64,000 bases of DNA from Eonycteris spelaea (taxonomy: Eukaryota; Chordata; Mammalia; Chiroptera; Pteropodidae): positions 7,192,001 to 7,256,000 of the forward strand of contig PUFA01000081.1 in the NCBI GenBank assembly GCA_003508835.1. The letters run 5' to 3'. This document shows, piece by piece, positions 23,601 to 33,300 of this stretch. The notes under the pieces were generated by a model. That model worked only from the letters and a program-made list of their open reading frames with translations, was not told the DNA's origin and searched no databases. Made by a program: the position numbers and the translations under genes. How positions within the stretch are numbered: position 1 is the stretch's first letter; the number at the start of each line of letters is the position of its first letter.

Positions 23601-26600
23601 TATTGTTATCTCCACCTTCATCTTCATTTTGAGAGATCTAGTACCTCCAATTCCTGAGTCTTTCTGGGGTCCTGTAGTGTGATTCAGCCTGTTTCTGGGT
23701 TTTTCTCACTGTAGTCTTAGGTTTTTGGCCATCCGTGATCTGCTTATCTAATAACTGTTTATCTGCTTGCTAGCATCTAATTTTTATTTAATTTGCTCTG
23801 CTGTTTATTCCATATGCTTTCTCTTTGTAGATTCATGCCTTTTCAGGTCCATTTCCAAAGAATTTTTTTGGCAGGAAAGACAAACCACATATGCTTTATT
23901 TAATTGTAAATCCCAAGAACAGTAGAATTTATGAACTACCCTTTAGTAAATTTATAATGGCTATGTTTCTGTTTAATGTAGGTCATCATCTTGTCTGGTT
24001 ACCTCGAATTCCATTGTATGGATGACCTTTCCACACTTATATACCAAAACTTCAATTTGGCAGACTAGACACTTTGATTGTCTCTGTTTAGTATATTTTT
24101 GGAGGCAGCATGATATGGTAGGGCTATGAGTGTTGGGATCAAACAGATAGGGTTCAAATCCTGGCTCTGCCACCTCAGCTATGATCATGAGAAAGTCATT
24201 TAACCTCTTTGAGCCCAGTTTATTCCTCTGTGTAAAAAAGCAGTGTTCAGAAAACTATTTAAGTGAATTGCTCGACTGTTCGGATAAAACTTTATACCAA
24301 CAGTCAGTGCATTGGATTTGGCTTGTGAGCCAGTTTACTGAACCCTGAATTAACACATGAAAACACTTGGCTCATGCCTAGTGTATAGGGACCTCAATAA
24401 CTGTAACTTTAAATTTTATTATATGGGCTTGAACCTAAGGCAGAATATAGGTAATCTCCATTTTCCCAGAAAGAAAATCCAGAAACCTTTTCTTGGCCAA
24501 CTTGACTATGTAAAGCCTTTCAAGAATTTAGATGACATAATCATAAGTCTGTTTATGCTGTGTGTATTTATACTTAAACGTGCGTTGTTTTTTTTAACGC
24601 CTACAGCACCTGGTATTTCTAGGTGGTCTCCCATATACTAACCAGGTCCGACTGTGCTTAGCTTCCGAGAATAGACGGATCGGGCATGTTCGGGGTGGCG
24701 TGGCGGTAGACCTACACGTGCATTTTTAAAATCACTTTCCCCCACTGCCATTTCCCCACTCTCACATTTCATTAGATAATTTGATTAAACGTTTCACATG
24801 TGTCTTGGACATGGTCAAAATTACAGGGAGACTTGAATACAGATTCTTTGGCCTTGCTCTGGACTTACTGAATCACAATATTTCAGGGTTCAGTGGACCT
24901 TAAAAAGCTGTGTTTTTAAAAAATTGCGTACTGGTTCTGATGTGAAGCTGAGTTCAGGAACCATTGCACTATTTATTCTACAAATTAATTCAAGTTGTTT
25001 ATGAGCATTCACTATGTGCCAGACACTGTTCAATGTGTTCGGGAGACATCAGTGAAGAAAATAAAAATTCCTGACCTTGTGGAATTTATGTTATAGCAGT
25101 GCTAACTTGATTTAATGCAACATATAGTTGTTCCAGTTACTATGGCACCTAGTAGTGTAAAATCTCCATTTTATTTTGCTCTCAGTTTTGTGAGTCAGGA
25201 ATTCAGAAATGTCTAAACTGGGCAGGTCTTGCTTTGGGGGACTCTCATGTAATTCTATTCAGATATCAGGGGGGCTGCAATCTGAAAGCTCAGCAAAGAT
25301 GGCTGTTCAAGATGTTTGTTCACTTACACCCCAAGCAGTTGATGCTGGCACCTACATGTGACCTCTCTAGCATGTGGTTTTGGGTGACTTCTTATATGTG
25401 GTTGGCTTCCTTCAGAGGAGCAAGCTCAGAGAACCAGGGGAAGCTACAAGGCTGTTCTGATCTAGCCTTGGAAGTTGTATAGTATCACTACTGTATTCTC
25501 TTGGTTATAGGTAAGTCACTAGGTGGGCTCAGGTTCAAGGGGAGGGGTCACAAACCCTACCTTTCAATGGGGAGCAGTGTCAGAGAATTTGCAGACATAT
25601 CTTAAGACTACCACAACCGTGTGGTTTTGCATTTCAGATGTTTTAGAGACAAGATGCCTGGCACTACTCTTCTCTAAAGTCCCCAATACACAGCGTATTC
25701 TAAGGTAGCGGTCCTCAACATTTTTGGCACTAGGGACCAGTGCTCCTATGAGAATCTAATACCTGATGATCTGAGGTGGAGCTGAGGCTGTGATGCTAGT
25801 GCTAGGGAGCAGCTGCAAATACAGATGAAGCTTTACTTGTTTGCCTGCCACTCACCTCCTGCTTTGCGGCCCAGTTCCTAACAGGTTGTGAACTCGAACT
25901 CTTCTGCCCTGGTCTGTGGCCCAGGGGTTGTTCTAGAGAGCAGTTTCTCAAGAGGGATCATTCAGAAAAGGAGTGCAGGTGTAGCATCCTCTTTAGGGAT
26001 GGCATGAGTTTATTGCCTGAACCTGATTTGGCTGTTCATAGTTGTAACCTGGCTCACTTTTTGGAAATTATAAGGAAAGCAGGTTACAAAGAGAGCCAGG
26101 TAGCCAGAACAAAACCTTCACCATAGCCACAACACAAGCTAGAGCTTAAATTCTGCAGATGACTGAGTATGGGAAGCTGTCTTTACACAGGAAGGCTAAC
26201 CCTTCTTTTTTTTTCTCCTGCAGCCTAAAGAAAGGGAGGTGGTGATAGAGCACACCTCTTCGGGAAGTGACTGGTCCGATGTGGATGATGTCTCCACAGT
26301 CAGATTCTCTCAGGAGGAGCCTGTTTCGCTGAAACTCTCAGCAGTTCCAGAGCCTTCTGCCTTCCCCACTGACTATGTCATGTACCCGGCTCATTTGTAC
26401 AGTAGCCCTTGGCGTGACTATGCTAGCTATTGGACCAGCAGTGCCAAGCCTTCAGGCTACCCCTCCATGGGCAGCAGCAGTAATGACACATTGCAGGCTA
26501 GTAGGAGCAGCCGGGGCCTCCAGAGTAATTATTCCTCCAGTTCAAGAGTGAGCTCCCAAGACATCTCCAGAGACCTGGAGGCAACAGAGGAAGGAACATC

Positions 26601-29600
26601 CCCAAATTCTCGTTCATTTCGTTTCTCCAGAAGCTTGGAAGAAGTCAAGGAGAAAAGAACATTCCAGGAGGAGACGCCACCTCGTTCTTGTGAAGGACAT
26701 GCATCTAGCTCCCTGCCAAGGAACCATCGGGAGCCAAGCCTAGACGAGGGTTTCATTGATACCCATTGTCACTTGGATATGCTCTATTCCAAGTTGTCTT
26801 TTAAAGGGACCTTTAGCAAATTCAGAAAAATTTATAGCAGCTCCTTCCCTAAGGAATTTCAGGGCTGCATCTCTGACTTCTGTGATCCCAGGACACTGAC
26901 AGATTGTCTATGGGAGGAGCTATTGAAAGAAGATCTGGTATGGGGGGCCTTTGGCTGTCATCCTCATTTTGCACGTTATTACAGTGAGAGTCAAGAAAGA
27001 AATCTTTTACAAGCCTTAAGGCACCCCAAGGCTGTGGCATTTGGGGAAATGGGCCTGGATTACTCTTATAAGTGCACCACACCTGTCCCAGAACAGCACA
27101 AGGTAATGAGGTTCTCTTTAGCTTGCTTAGTTTTAATTCCTCTTGTTGAAATCTAACAATAAGAGTTTCTGCTTTTGAAACTAAAGAATTTAGAATCCCA
27201 AAAAATTTAATTGCTCTTATCCAGACTGTCTAGATGTCATTTTTTCAAATTCTTCACAAGCTATTTCTTTCAGCTTTATTATGTAAGAGATGAGGGATAA
27301 GCACTTTGTGACTTCTTATGGCTGATGATGTCTCAGAATATTTCCTTCTTTCTTTGGAAGCAACAAACTTTGTGTTGGTTTAATAATGTATTTTTATTCT
27401 GATTTTAAAGTCAAATTTGCCCATTGCAGAATATTTGGAAAATACAGAAAGGTATAAAGAAGATAATTACTCCTTTCATCACAGATAACAACTGTTACCA
27501 TCTTAATATTTTTCCTCCCAATAACTTTTGAGTATGGAGATTTGGAAGAGTAGGAGTAGTTGTAGCATTTTAATGGAAGTTTCTGATTCAGAGAGGAACA
27601 GGACAAGGAGAAAGACCCTCCTACTCCATCACTATTCACATTGCCAGGTTGAATTTGTTGTATGTTGTGTTCCTTTTGATACCTGTTAGGTCTGTGTCTG
27701 AATGCTTAGTATGCTCCAGACTTTGGTGAGCATGTCTGTGGATTTCAGCTGGGCAGAATTTGGCATGCCAGCATTTCCATAAGAAACAATGTCAGATGTT
27801 CAGATGTTTCCAAAGGATCTTCTTTTAGATGTTTGCTAGGACCTGTTAATGTTACTAAATTAAGAACAGGATGATTTTGACTTGAAGATCTACATCAAAT
27901 GGGTGAGATTTTATTCGTATGAATGTTTCCAGTTTTTGACTTTAACAAGTTTCTTGTATAAATAGTATTTGTATTCAGAATTAGATGTGTCTTGTACATT
28001 CAAACAACCTCTTGCCTATCCAGAGTTCCTTTTCATTACCAATATTAGGAAGCTTACAATTTCTGACAAGGTGGTAATTTATTAGCCAGATATAAATAGA
28101 AAAATAGCTAAATCTGAAGAAAGAAAAACAATGATTTTTGAGAGACAAATATTTAATATTCTGCTTTCCCAACTGGTTTCTATGGCTCAGGGCAGGGGTG
28201 GTATGGAAAGAGGAACAGTTCAGAAATGTGTACACTAAGGTGGTTAGAAGGTAGGAGAGGAGTATTACATCTAATTGTATAGCTCATGTTTAGTGAATGC
28301 CTACTGTGTGCCAGGAAATGTTAAGTATTTCACAGTAACTTTTCCTTTCATTAAATCATCATGGTATCAGATCTGCATATAAAGGTACCTAGGACATTAC
28401 ACACAACCGATTGAACTTGAAGTTATAGCATAGGGTGATAAATAGAATCTCGTGGGTATCATCTAGCCCAATTGAGTGGGATTCGAGACTAGAACATGGC
28501 GATTCAGAGGAAATAAACTGCTGGCAGGGTGAAGGCATTGCTGCATGTAGAGAAGAGGAAATATTTCTGTAGAACACTGGAGACTTCTAGGCTGGACAGA
28601 GGAAGTGGATGCCATGGTGTTGATGTAAATCTAAACTTGGGCACCAAAATGAGAAGTGATGACTAGCAACTGCCCTAGCTGAATGTCTGCACTGAGTTGT
28701 ATTTGCCTAAAAGCAGAGTAGTTGGCAGGTTCTTGATGTGCCCTGCTGAATATTTTATCTGTGAAGGGAAGAAGAAAAGCAAATGGAAGGACTGTATCTG
28801 GCCAAGTGAGAGGGTGTCAGCCCTAGCTTGTTATAAGAGGGAGCTTAGTCTTTGTTACCTAATATTTTCTGGAAGGATTGAAAAGTAGAGAAAAGCAAAA
28901 GAAATGGGTAGGGGGAGGAATCAATAGTTATCCTGCTACTCAGAGCACACCACTGTTAATTTTTCCATATCTATGTGTTCTTAGATTTAACTGTTTACCT
29001 TCCTATTTAATTACTAAGAGGGACAGTTTGTGAATTTCACACTTCCAGTATGATTATCAGAATCTTTTGGTTTCTGGAGTTCCAGAGCCAGGGTGAATAG
29101 ACTATCCTTCCTCACCTGGGCTGGCTGAACCAGGCTGCTTCTGTCTATTTGTATTTCACTGGAATTAATTATTGAGGTAATAAGTATGCAAGAGTTGCCT
29201 GGGGCCATCCCCAGGAGACTGATTAACTCTGGCATCCCTGAAAATAATGGATCAGTGGGGAACCCGAGCTTATGCTGGCAGAAGAGAGCAATTACATTGG
29301 GTAAATAATTTATCTGCACTTCATTCACTCCCGTTCTTTTTCCTGGTGAGGACAAATGCTCTAGATAGTCCAATCCAGCCACAAGTTTCTGCCTGCTAAC
29401 AGTTCTGACATCTTAACATTTTTGAGATCCAGGTGTATTTTACAAGACATATTTTTAATGTTATTGTCCCCTTGGAGAATTGCAAGGGACAATTGGTGGC
29501 AAGTCTTGCAAGCACCTGTCAGAGAATCAAGGATATGTGTTTTGTATCTACATGCTTTTTAAAAAAGAAATTAGGAAATTAAAAAATAATTTTGAATCAT

Positions 29601-32600
29601 TTTCCACTTGTGGAAATGTTCCTGTTTCAATTAAATGTATTTTGAAAAAATACGTTTTTTAACAGCTGTGTAATATTCCACCCTAAGGCTCTAGTAGTTT
29701 AACTATCCTAAGGAATAATTTTTTGGAAGCAGGAATTAAACGGAATTAGAATCTCTTGCAATTCCTACCTCTGTAGGGGTCCAAGAAGGGCAGATGTACT
29801 GGGGAGGGTATCGAGCCAGCTGTGTATATCTGTGTATATCGGAATTAGCCTGTCTTTAAAGCCCCTGCCATGCATTCTGTGATTTTGGTTCTTAAGGTAA
29901 TTTTCCTTAGTTGAAAACACAGGTTAAATAAGAGTTATATCAGAATTGGTACTGGCTCAGTGCTACTGTTTTTGAGAAGAGGTAGCACAAGTGTTAGACT
30001 TTAAAATGTCTTTCTCAGGTGAATATCACCTGACTCAAATTACCAAAAGCATCTTACATGTTGTAAAAATAAAAAAATGAATTATATTCCACAATTGAAA
30101 CTACTCTTCATGGAAACATTAAGTATAAGATGAAGTAATGTGTTTATAATGAATTAATGTTTTTGTTCTGTGTTCTATACCTGAACTTGTTAGAGGAAAA
30201 AATAAATTCTAGCTGTTTTTTAATTTCAATAATTAGAAATATGTGTATTTTACTAATGAAGATTTAAAAATGGCTAGTGTTAAAAAAATGTAGTATATCT
30301 TTAGGTATTCACCTAGACGAATATCTCATTTTGGTTGAGTGAAGAAAATATGTCTAGTGTTTGTTCTTTCAACAAATATTAGAGCACCTTCTGAAAGCCA
30401 GGCATTGTGCATATGTATGCAACTCTTTGCATAGGAAAAGCTATGGAAGGTAGTTACCTCTTGGGAGTAGAGGTGGGGATGATGAGGAGAGGAACATAAA
30501 CTTGTACTTTATGTTCCTGAGCCCTGCTCTGCCCCGTTCCTGCAACCCCAAATAGGCATGGTGTAGTGGTTGCTTTGTGGACTACCTGGGTTCAAATGTG
30601 AATGGTGACACCAAAGCTTCCCAGCTGCAAGTTACTTAGCTCACTTGGAGGCTCAATTTCTTCAGCTGCATAGTGAGCTAAGATAATTATCTATCTCAGG
30701 TACTTGTGAGGATTACAAGTTATAATGCACCTAAAGTACTTTGAAGACACCTGGCTTTGTAGTAAGATGTAGTAAGCCTTACCTATTATTGTACCATTAT
30801 ACAGTATAGTTTAAAAATACAAAATGGGAGACAGTGGGGCTACCCATTGTATTGACTGTTTTGGGGGAACAGACTTCTGAAGTGGCCCTAACCTGCAGGT
30901 GTTGTTACTTTGTTTTCTCCCAGGTATTTGAGAGACAGCTGAAGCTGGCCGTGTCTCTAAAGAAGCCCTTGGTGATTCACTGCCGAGAAGCTGATGAAGA
31001 TCTGCTAAGCATCATGAAAAAATTTGTGCCCTCAGACTACAAGATCCATAGGTTAGGAGACTGGAGCTTCGGCGGCAAAATGAAATGAATGCTTCCCCCT
31101 GTCTAAGATGTTATTTGGAAAAACAAAAACTTAGTAGTAGAGCATGGATAATATTATGTATTTATGTAGTATTTTTCTAAAGATTAAGTAGTAGGTTGAA
31201 CCATAAGAAATTTCTGATATTTGACCATTTTTTACTTATAAAATGGCAACTTCATATGGTTTGAGTTAATACTTTAAATCACCAATGAGCAAGAAGTAGG
31301 ATTTCAAGTCCCCTGTCCTGGGTGGCAGGCTAAAATAGAGTCTCTATTCTCAGAAATGAGGACTGTTGATCTTAGGAGAGGCTGCTCGGGTCCAATGACT
31401 TAGCACTTAGAGAACATTACAGGGCACCTGAAAAGAAATTTTTTGAATTTGAGAACTCATTAAAGTCCAGGGTGTGTTTTATTGAAGGGTGTTTAGGAGT
31501 TCAGTTCAGTTTGGTAAACTCTCTGATTTCCTGCCATTTGCCTGTCCTGGGCTTAGCTCGGAGGCAACCTGGAGGAGCTGTGGGAGACAGATGAGTCATC
31601 TGGTGACTTTCATGGAGAGAATGGGGGCCGAGGTGGGCATAAGGTGCTGTGAGAGCCAGAGGAGGGGTCATTAGCTAAGCCTGGCTAGAAAGGGGTCAGG
31701 AGGTGATCCCTGGACTGGCTCTTTCAAGATGGGTAAGATGTGTTAACTGAGAAAATGGAGTCTAGAACCCAAAACAGGTCTTGACAGGTGGCAGAAGGGG
31801 GATGGGGCTGTCAGTCCTCTAGGCCACTGTCTTTTGGGTACCCGAGCAGAGCGAAGCCTGTGACTGTTAATAGCATACACCACAGATGAAGCACAGTCAC
31901 TTGGCCCTTTTGGGTGGGTGGGTGAGTTGGTTGGTTTTTCATTGCTTTGTTTTGGGCTGCCTTCAAAAGAATTCTAATGGGTGGTACATAGATGGGGGTA
32001 CGATGGTGCAGGGAGGGCTTTGGCTGGAGGAAGCCCTGCATTTTCAAATTGGTTAACAATATATATATATATTGCTCTAAGAACATGAACAGCCATCGAA
32101 TTAGAATAAAATTCACCCGTAGTCCCACTTCTCGATATTTTTATTTTTTCTTTTGAGTTCATTTGACTACGTGGATATAATTTTTATCTACTGTAGTTTT
32201 AATCTTAGAAGGGCCACAGCTTTTAAGTCTTCTCTTTCCATATTATAAGCATATCCTGTCCCTATACCGTTACTGTATTCTTTGTGGTGATTACTTCAAG
32301 TGGCTCTATAGTATTATGCAGTGTATTGGGTTGATTGGTGAGCATCACTAACCAGGAGACATCTTGGGTCTCACTGTGTTGGAGGCAGCTCTTATCTGTG
32401 TTTACTGTGGAGTCCTTCGCTTGGATGCAGTCTTTCCATTTCTGAAATTTATCCACAGAAAGTAATTTAAAAGGGGTAATATATCTAGCGGGAATTGGGG
32501 GGCTGCTACAGAGGGAATTTTGAGAGAGTGCTGATCTGGAATTCTCCTCCCAGGCATTGCTTCACCGGCAGCTACCCAGTCATCGAACCCCTGCTGAAGC

Positions 32601-33300
32601 ACTTTCCTAACATGTCTGTGGGCTTCACTGCAGTCCTGACTTATTCCTCTGCCTGGGAGGCCCGGGAAGCTCTGAAACAGATCCCGCTGGAGAGAATCAT
32701 CGTAGAAACTGATGCCCCCTACTTCCTGCCTCGACAGGTAGGAGTGTCTTCAGGCTGAGTTGAGGCAATCAGGAGAGAGGGTGGGTAGGTGGGTGGTCAC
32801 CCTTACAAGGTTGGCAGGGCCAGAGCCCCAGTGACTTTCAGGTCCCACCCTTGGCTATGTAGATGTCTCCTTGTTGTTGATCTGCAGAACCAAAAGTCTA
32901 GGGGGCTGAGAAGCTGAAGGGTAACCACTCTCTTCCAGGCAGTGCAAAGCCCTACCCTGTAGAGGGTAGTCCAAGGAAGCGTGGGACCCTGCTCACCCAG
33001 AGCCCCCCATGACTAGGACTCTCCCTGCACCTGCAGGTAAAGGGGTCTCTACAGGGTAGCCCCAAAGAGGTCCTTACTGGGGAAGGGCCGGGAGGGAGTT
33101 CTGTTTAATGACTGTACACAGAAGGCACAGCGATGTTCTGAATGCTTGATGTCTTCCAGGTTCCCAAAAGCCTTTGCCAGTATGCCCACCCAGGCCTGGC
33201 CTTGCATACAGTTCGAGAGATTGCCAGGGTCAAAGATCAGCCACTCTCCCGCACCTTGGCTACTCTGCGTGAGAACACCAGTCGCCTCTACAATCTTTAA
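14273..33300 (+). CDS. TATDN2: TATDN2, TatD-family Mg-dependent nuclease (one-base frame break in first coding exon)
   Basis: TATDN2 carries a C-terminal TatD amidohydrolase-fold nuclease domain behind a long, low-complexity, Ser-rich N-terminal region; the human protein is reported as a nuclease acting on RNA and R-loops. Coding exons: 14273-14673, 21144-21641, 26224-27102, 30924-31051, 32554-32737, 33160-33300, all GT-AG. Metal ligands of the family are present: DTHCHLD (HxH at 26764-26772), Glu in GEMGLDY (about 27049), His in IHCRE (30978-30980), His in HCFTGS (32555-32557) and Asp in ETDAPYF (32711-32713). With one base restored the product is about 743 residues, near the human 761. As written, the ATG frame reads 54 codons and stops at 14435-14437, because the C run 14370-14373 is one base short; frame and exon phase both agree on this position. 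The start has a good context (cccATGGcg) right after an acceptor. A sequencing indel is the likeliest cause. Confidence 0.95.
17095..17430. mobile_element. Placental interspersed repeat, family uncertain
   Basis: It has the very common wording 'cagttctggaggctggaag', 'taagaacactcctcccattt' and 'cacttcccaaagattccacc'. I recognise this as a multi-copy placental repeat, but cannot name its family with confidence. Confidence 0.6.
18090..18450 (-). mobile_element. L1 3' end (minus)
   Basis: Reverse-strand L1 3' UTR of the type common in laurasiatherians: 'ttacagttgacatatattag', 'ttcagatgtacaatatagcg', 'ctggcaaccatcaaaatg', 'gtatccatgagtttg'. The A-tail corresponds to the T-rich start near 18100. 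Confidence 0.8.
18480..19712 (-). mobile_element. L1 5' UTR (minus)
   Basis: Read on the minus strand it begins at 19712 with GGCTTCTGGTCAAGATGGTA, the classic start of a mammalian L1 5' UTR, and continues through about 1.2 kb of GC-richer 5' UTR. ORF1 and ORF2 do not follow; the next recognisable L1 sequence on the left is the 3' end. So the element is internally deleted, or two insertions lie side by side. Confidence 0.75.
21144..21641 (+). CDS. TATDN2: TATDN2 coding exon (disordered, basic region)
   Basis: 498 nt, 166 codons, phase 0; the acceptor is ttcttccag and the donor AAG|gtgagt. It starts [15 protein letters not shown], contains [16 protein letters not shown] (a candidate nuclear localisation stretch) and ends [11 protein letters not shown]. 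The frame is intact, and no structured domain is recognised. Confidence 0.95.
24110..24250 (+). repeat. MIR SINE
   Basis: Readable MIR core in sense: 'gttcaaatcctggctctgcc', then 'gagaaagtcatttaacctct' and 'tgagcccagttt'. Confidence 0.8.
24598..24711 (-). pseudogene. 5S rRNA-derived retroposon or pseudogene
   Basis: On the minus strand it reads GTCTACCGCCACGCCACCCC at the 5' end, through the internal promoter region (GGAAGCTAAGCACAGTCGG, CTGGTTAGTATATGGGAGAC) to CAGGTGCTGTAGGC, matching 5S rRNA with about 4 nt missing before the GGGAGAC block and several substitutions. A short A-run follows its 3' end (RC of 24587-24595). Similar short direct repeats flank it (aacgtgcgtt near 24577, cacgtgcatt near 24715). 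It is therefore a retroposed copy, either a single pseudogene or a 5S-derived SINE of the kind described in fruit bats. It is not expected to be a working rRNA gene. Confidence 0.85.
25706..25930 (-). mobile_element. Non-autonomous hAT element, MER30-like
   Basis: It starts TAGCGGTCCTCAACATTTTT and includes GGCACTAGGGACCAG, ends near CCAGGGGTTG, and has an imperfect 8-bp target duplication (ttctaagg / ttctagag). Its inner part (GCTGCAAATACAGATGAAGC) is the reverse complement of the second copy at 63418-63611. No transposase is encoded. Confidence 0.75.
26224..27102 (+). CDS. TATDN2: TATDN2 coding exon with start of TatD domain
   Basis: 879 nt, 293 codons, phase 0; the acceptor is tctcctgcag and the donor AAG|gtaatg. 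The first about 175 codons are Ser-rich linker. The TatD domain begins at [10 protein letters not shown] (about 26749), with the HxH metal pair, and runs through [14 protein letters not shown] and [11 protein letters not shown]. Confidence 0.96.
27103..30923 (+). other. TATDN2 intron
   Basis: No exon seen. Mostly unassigned AT-rich DNA with weak MIR/L2-like pieces (about 28280-28340, 30370-30420) and a clear MIR at about 30550-30790. Confidence 0.7.
30550..30790 (+). repeat. MIR SINE
   Basis: Long MIR in sense: 'gcatggtgtagtggttgc', 'ctgggttcaaatgtgaatgg', 'cttcagctgcatagtgagc', 'cttgtgaggattacaag'. It ends less than 150 bp before a TATDN2 exon. Confidence 0.8.
30924..31051 (+). CDS. TATDN2: TATDN2 coding exon, TatD domain
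   Basis: 128 nt ending in phase 2; the acceptor is ttttctcccag and the donor AG|gttagg. It encodes [20 protein letters not shown] and on to DYKIHR. It contains the conserved IHCREA motif with a metal-binding His. Confidence 0.94.
31052..32553 (+). other. TATDN2 intron
   Basis: No exon or clear transposon seen. It contains a short GGGT tract (about 31911-31926) and a short AT run (about 32060-32074). Confidence 0.6.
32554..32737 (+). CDS. TATDN2: TATDN2 coding exon, TatD active site
   Basis: 184 nt; the acceptor is ctcctcccag and the donor CAG|gtagga. It encodes [24 protein letters not shown] and the signature [16 protein letters not shown] with the catalytic Asp. Confidence 0.95.
32738..33159 (+). 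other. Last TATDN2 intron
   Basis: 422 nt, GC-moderate, with no repeat recognised. Confidence 0.75.
33160..33300 (+). CDS. TATDN2: TATDN2 last coding exon
   Basis: The acceptor is gtcttccag; 46 codons precede TAA at 33298-33300. It encodes [12 protein letters not shown] and ends [11 protein letters not shown], the usual TatD C-terminal helix. Confidence 0.95.
   Translation, partial: VPKSLCQYAHPGLALHTVREIARVKDQPLSRTLATLRENTSRLYNL

Larger units (their letters stand above)
21642..26223 (+). other. TATDN2 intron
   Basis: No exon seen. It holds a diverged repeat (about 21870-22230), an MIR (24110-24250), a 5S-rRNA-like retroposon (24598-24711), an L2-like piece (about 24970-25095) and a hAT element (25706-25930). 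Confidence 0.7.

Noticed and set aside
24598..24711. Functional 5S rRNA gene
   Set aside because: Several substitutions, a deletion of about 4 nt, an A-run and flanking repeats mark it as a retroposed copy.
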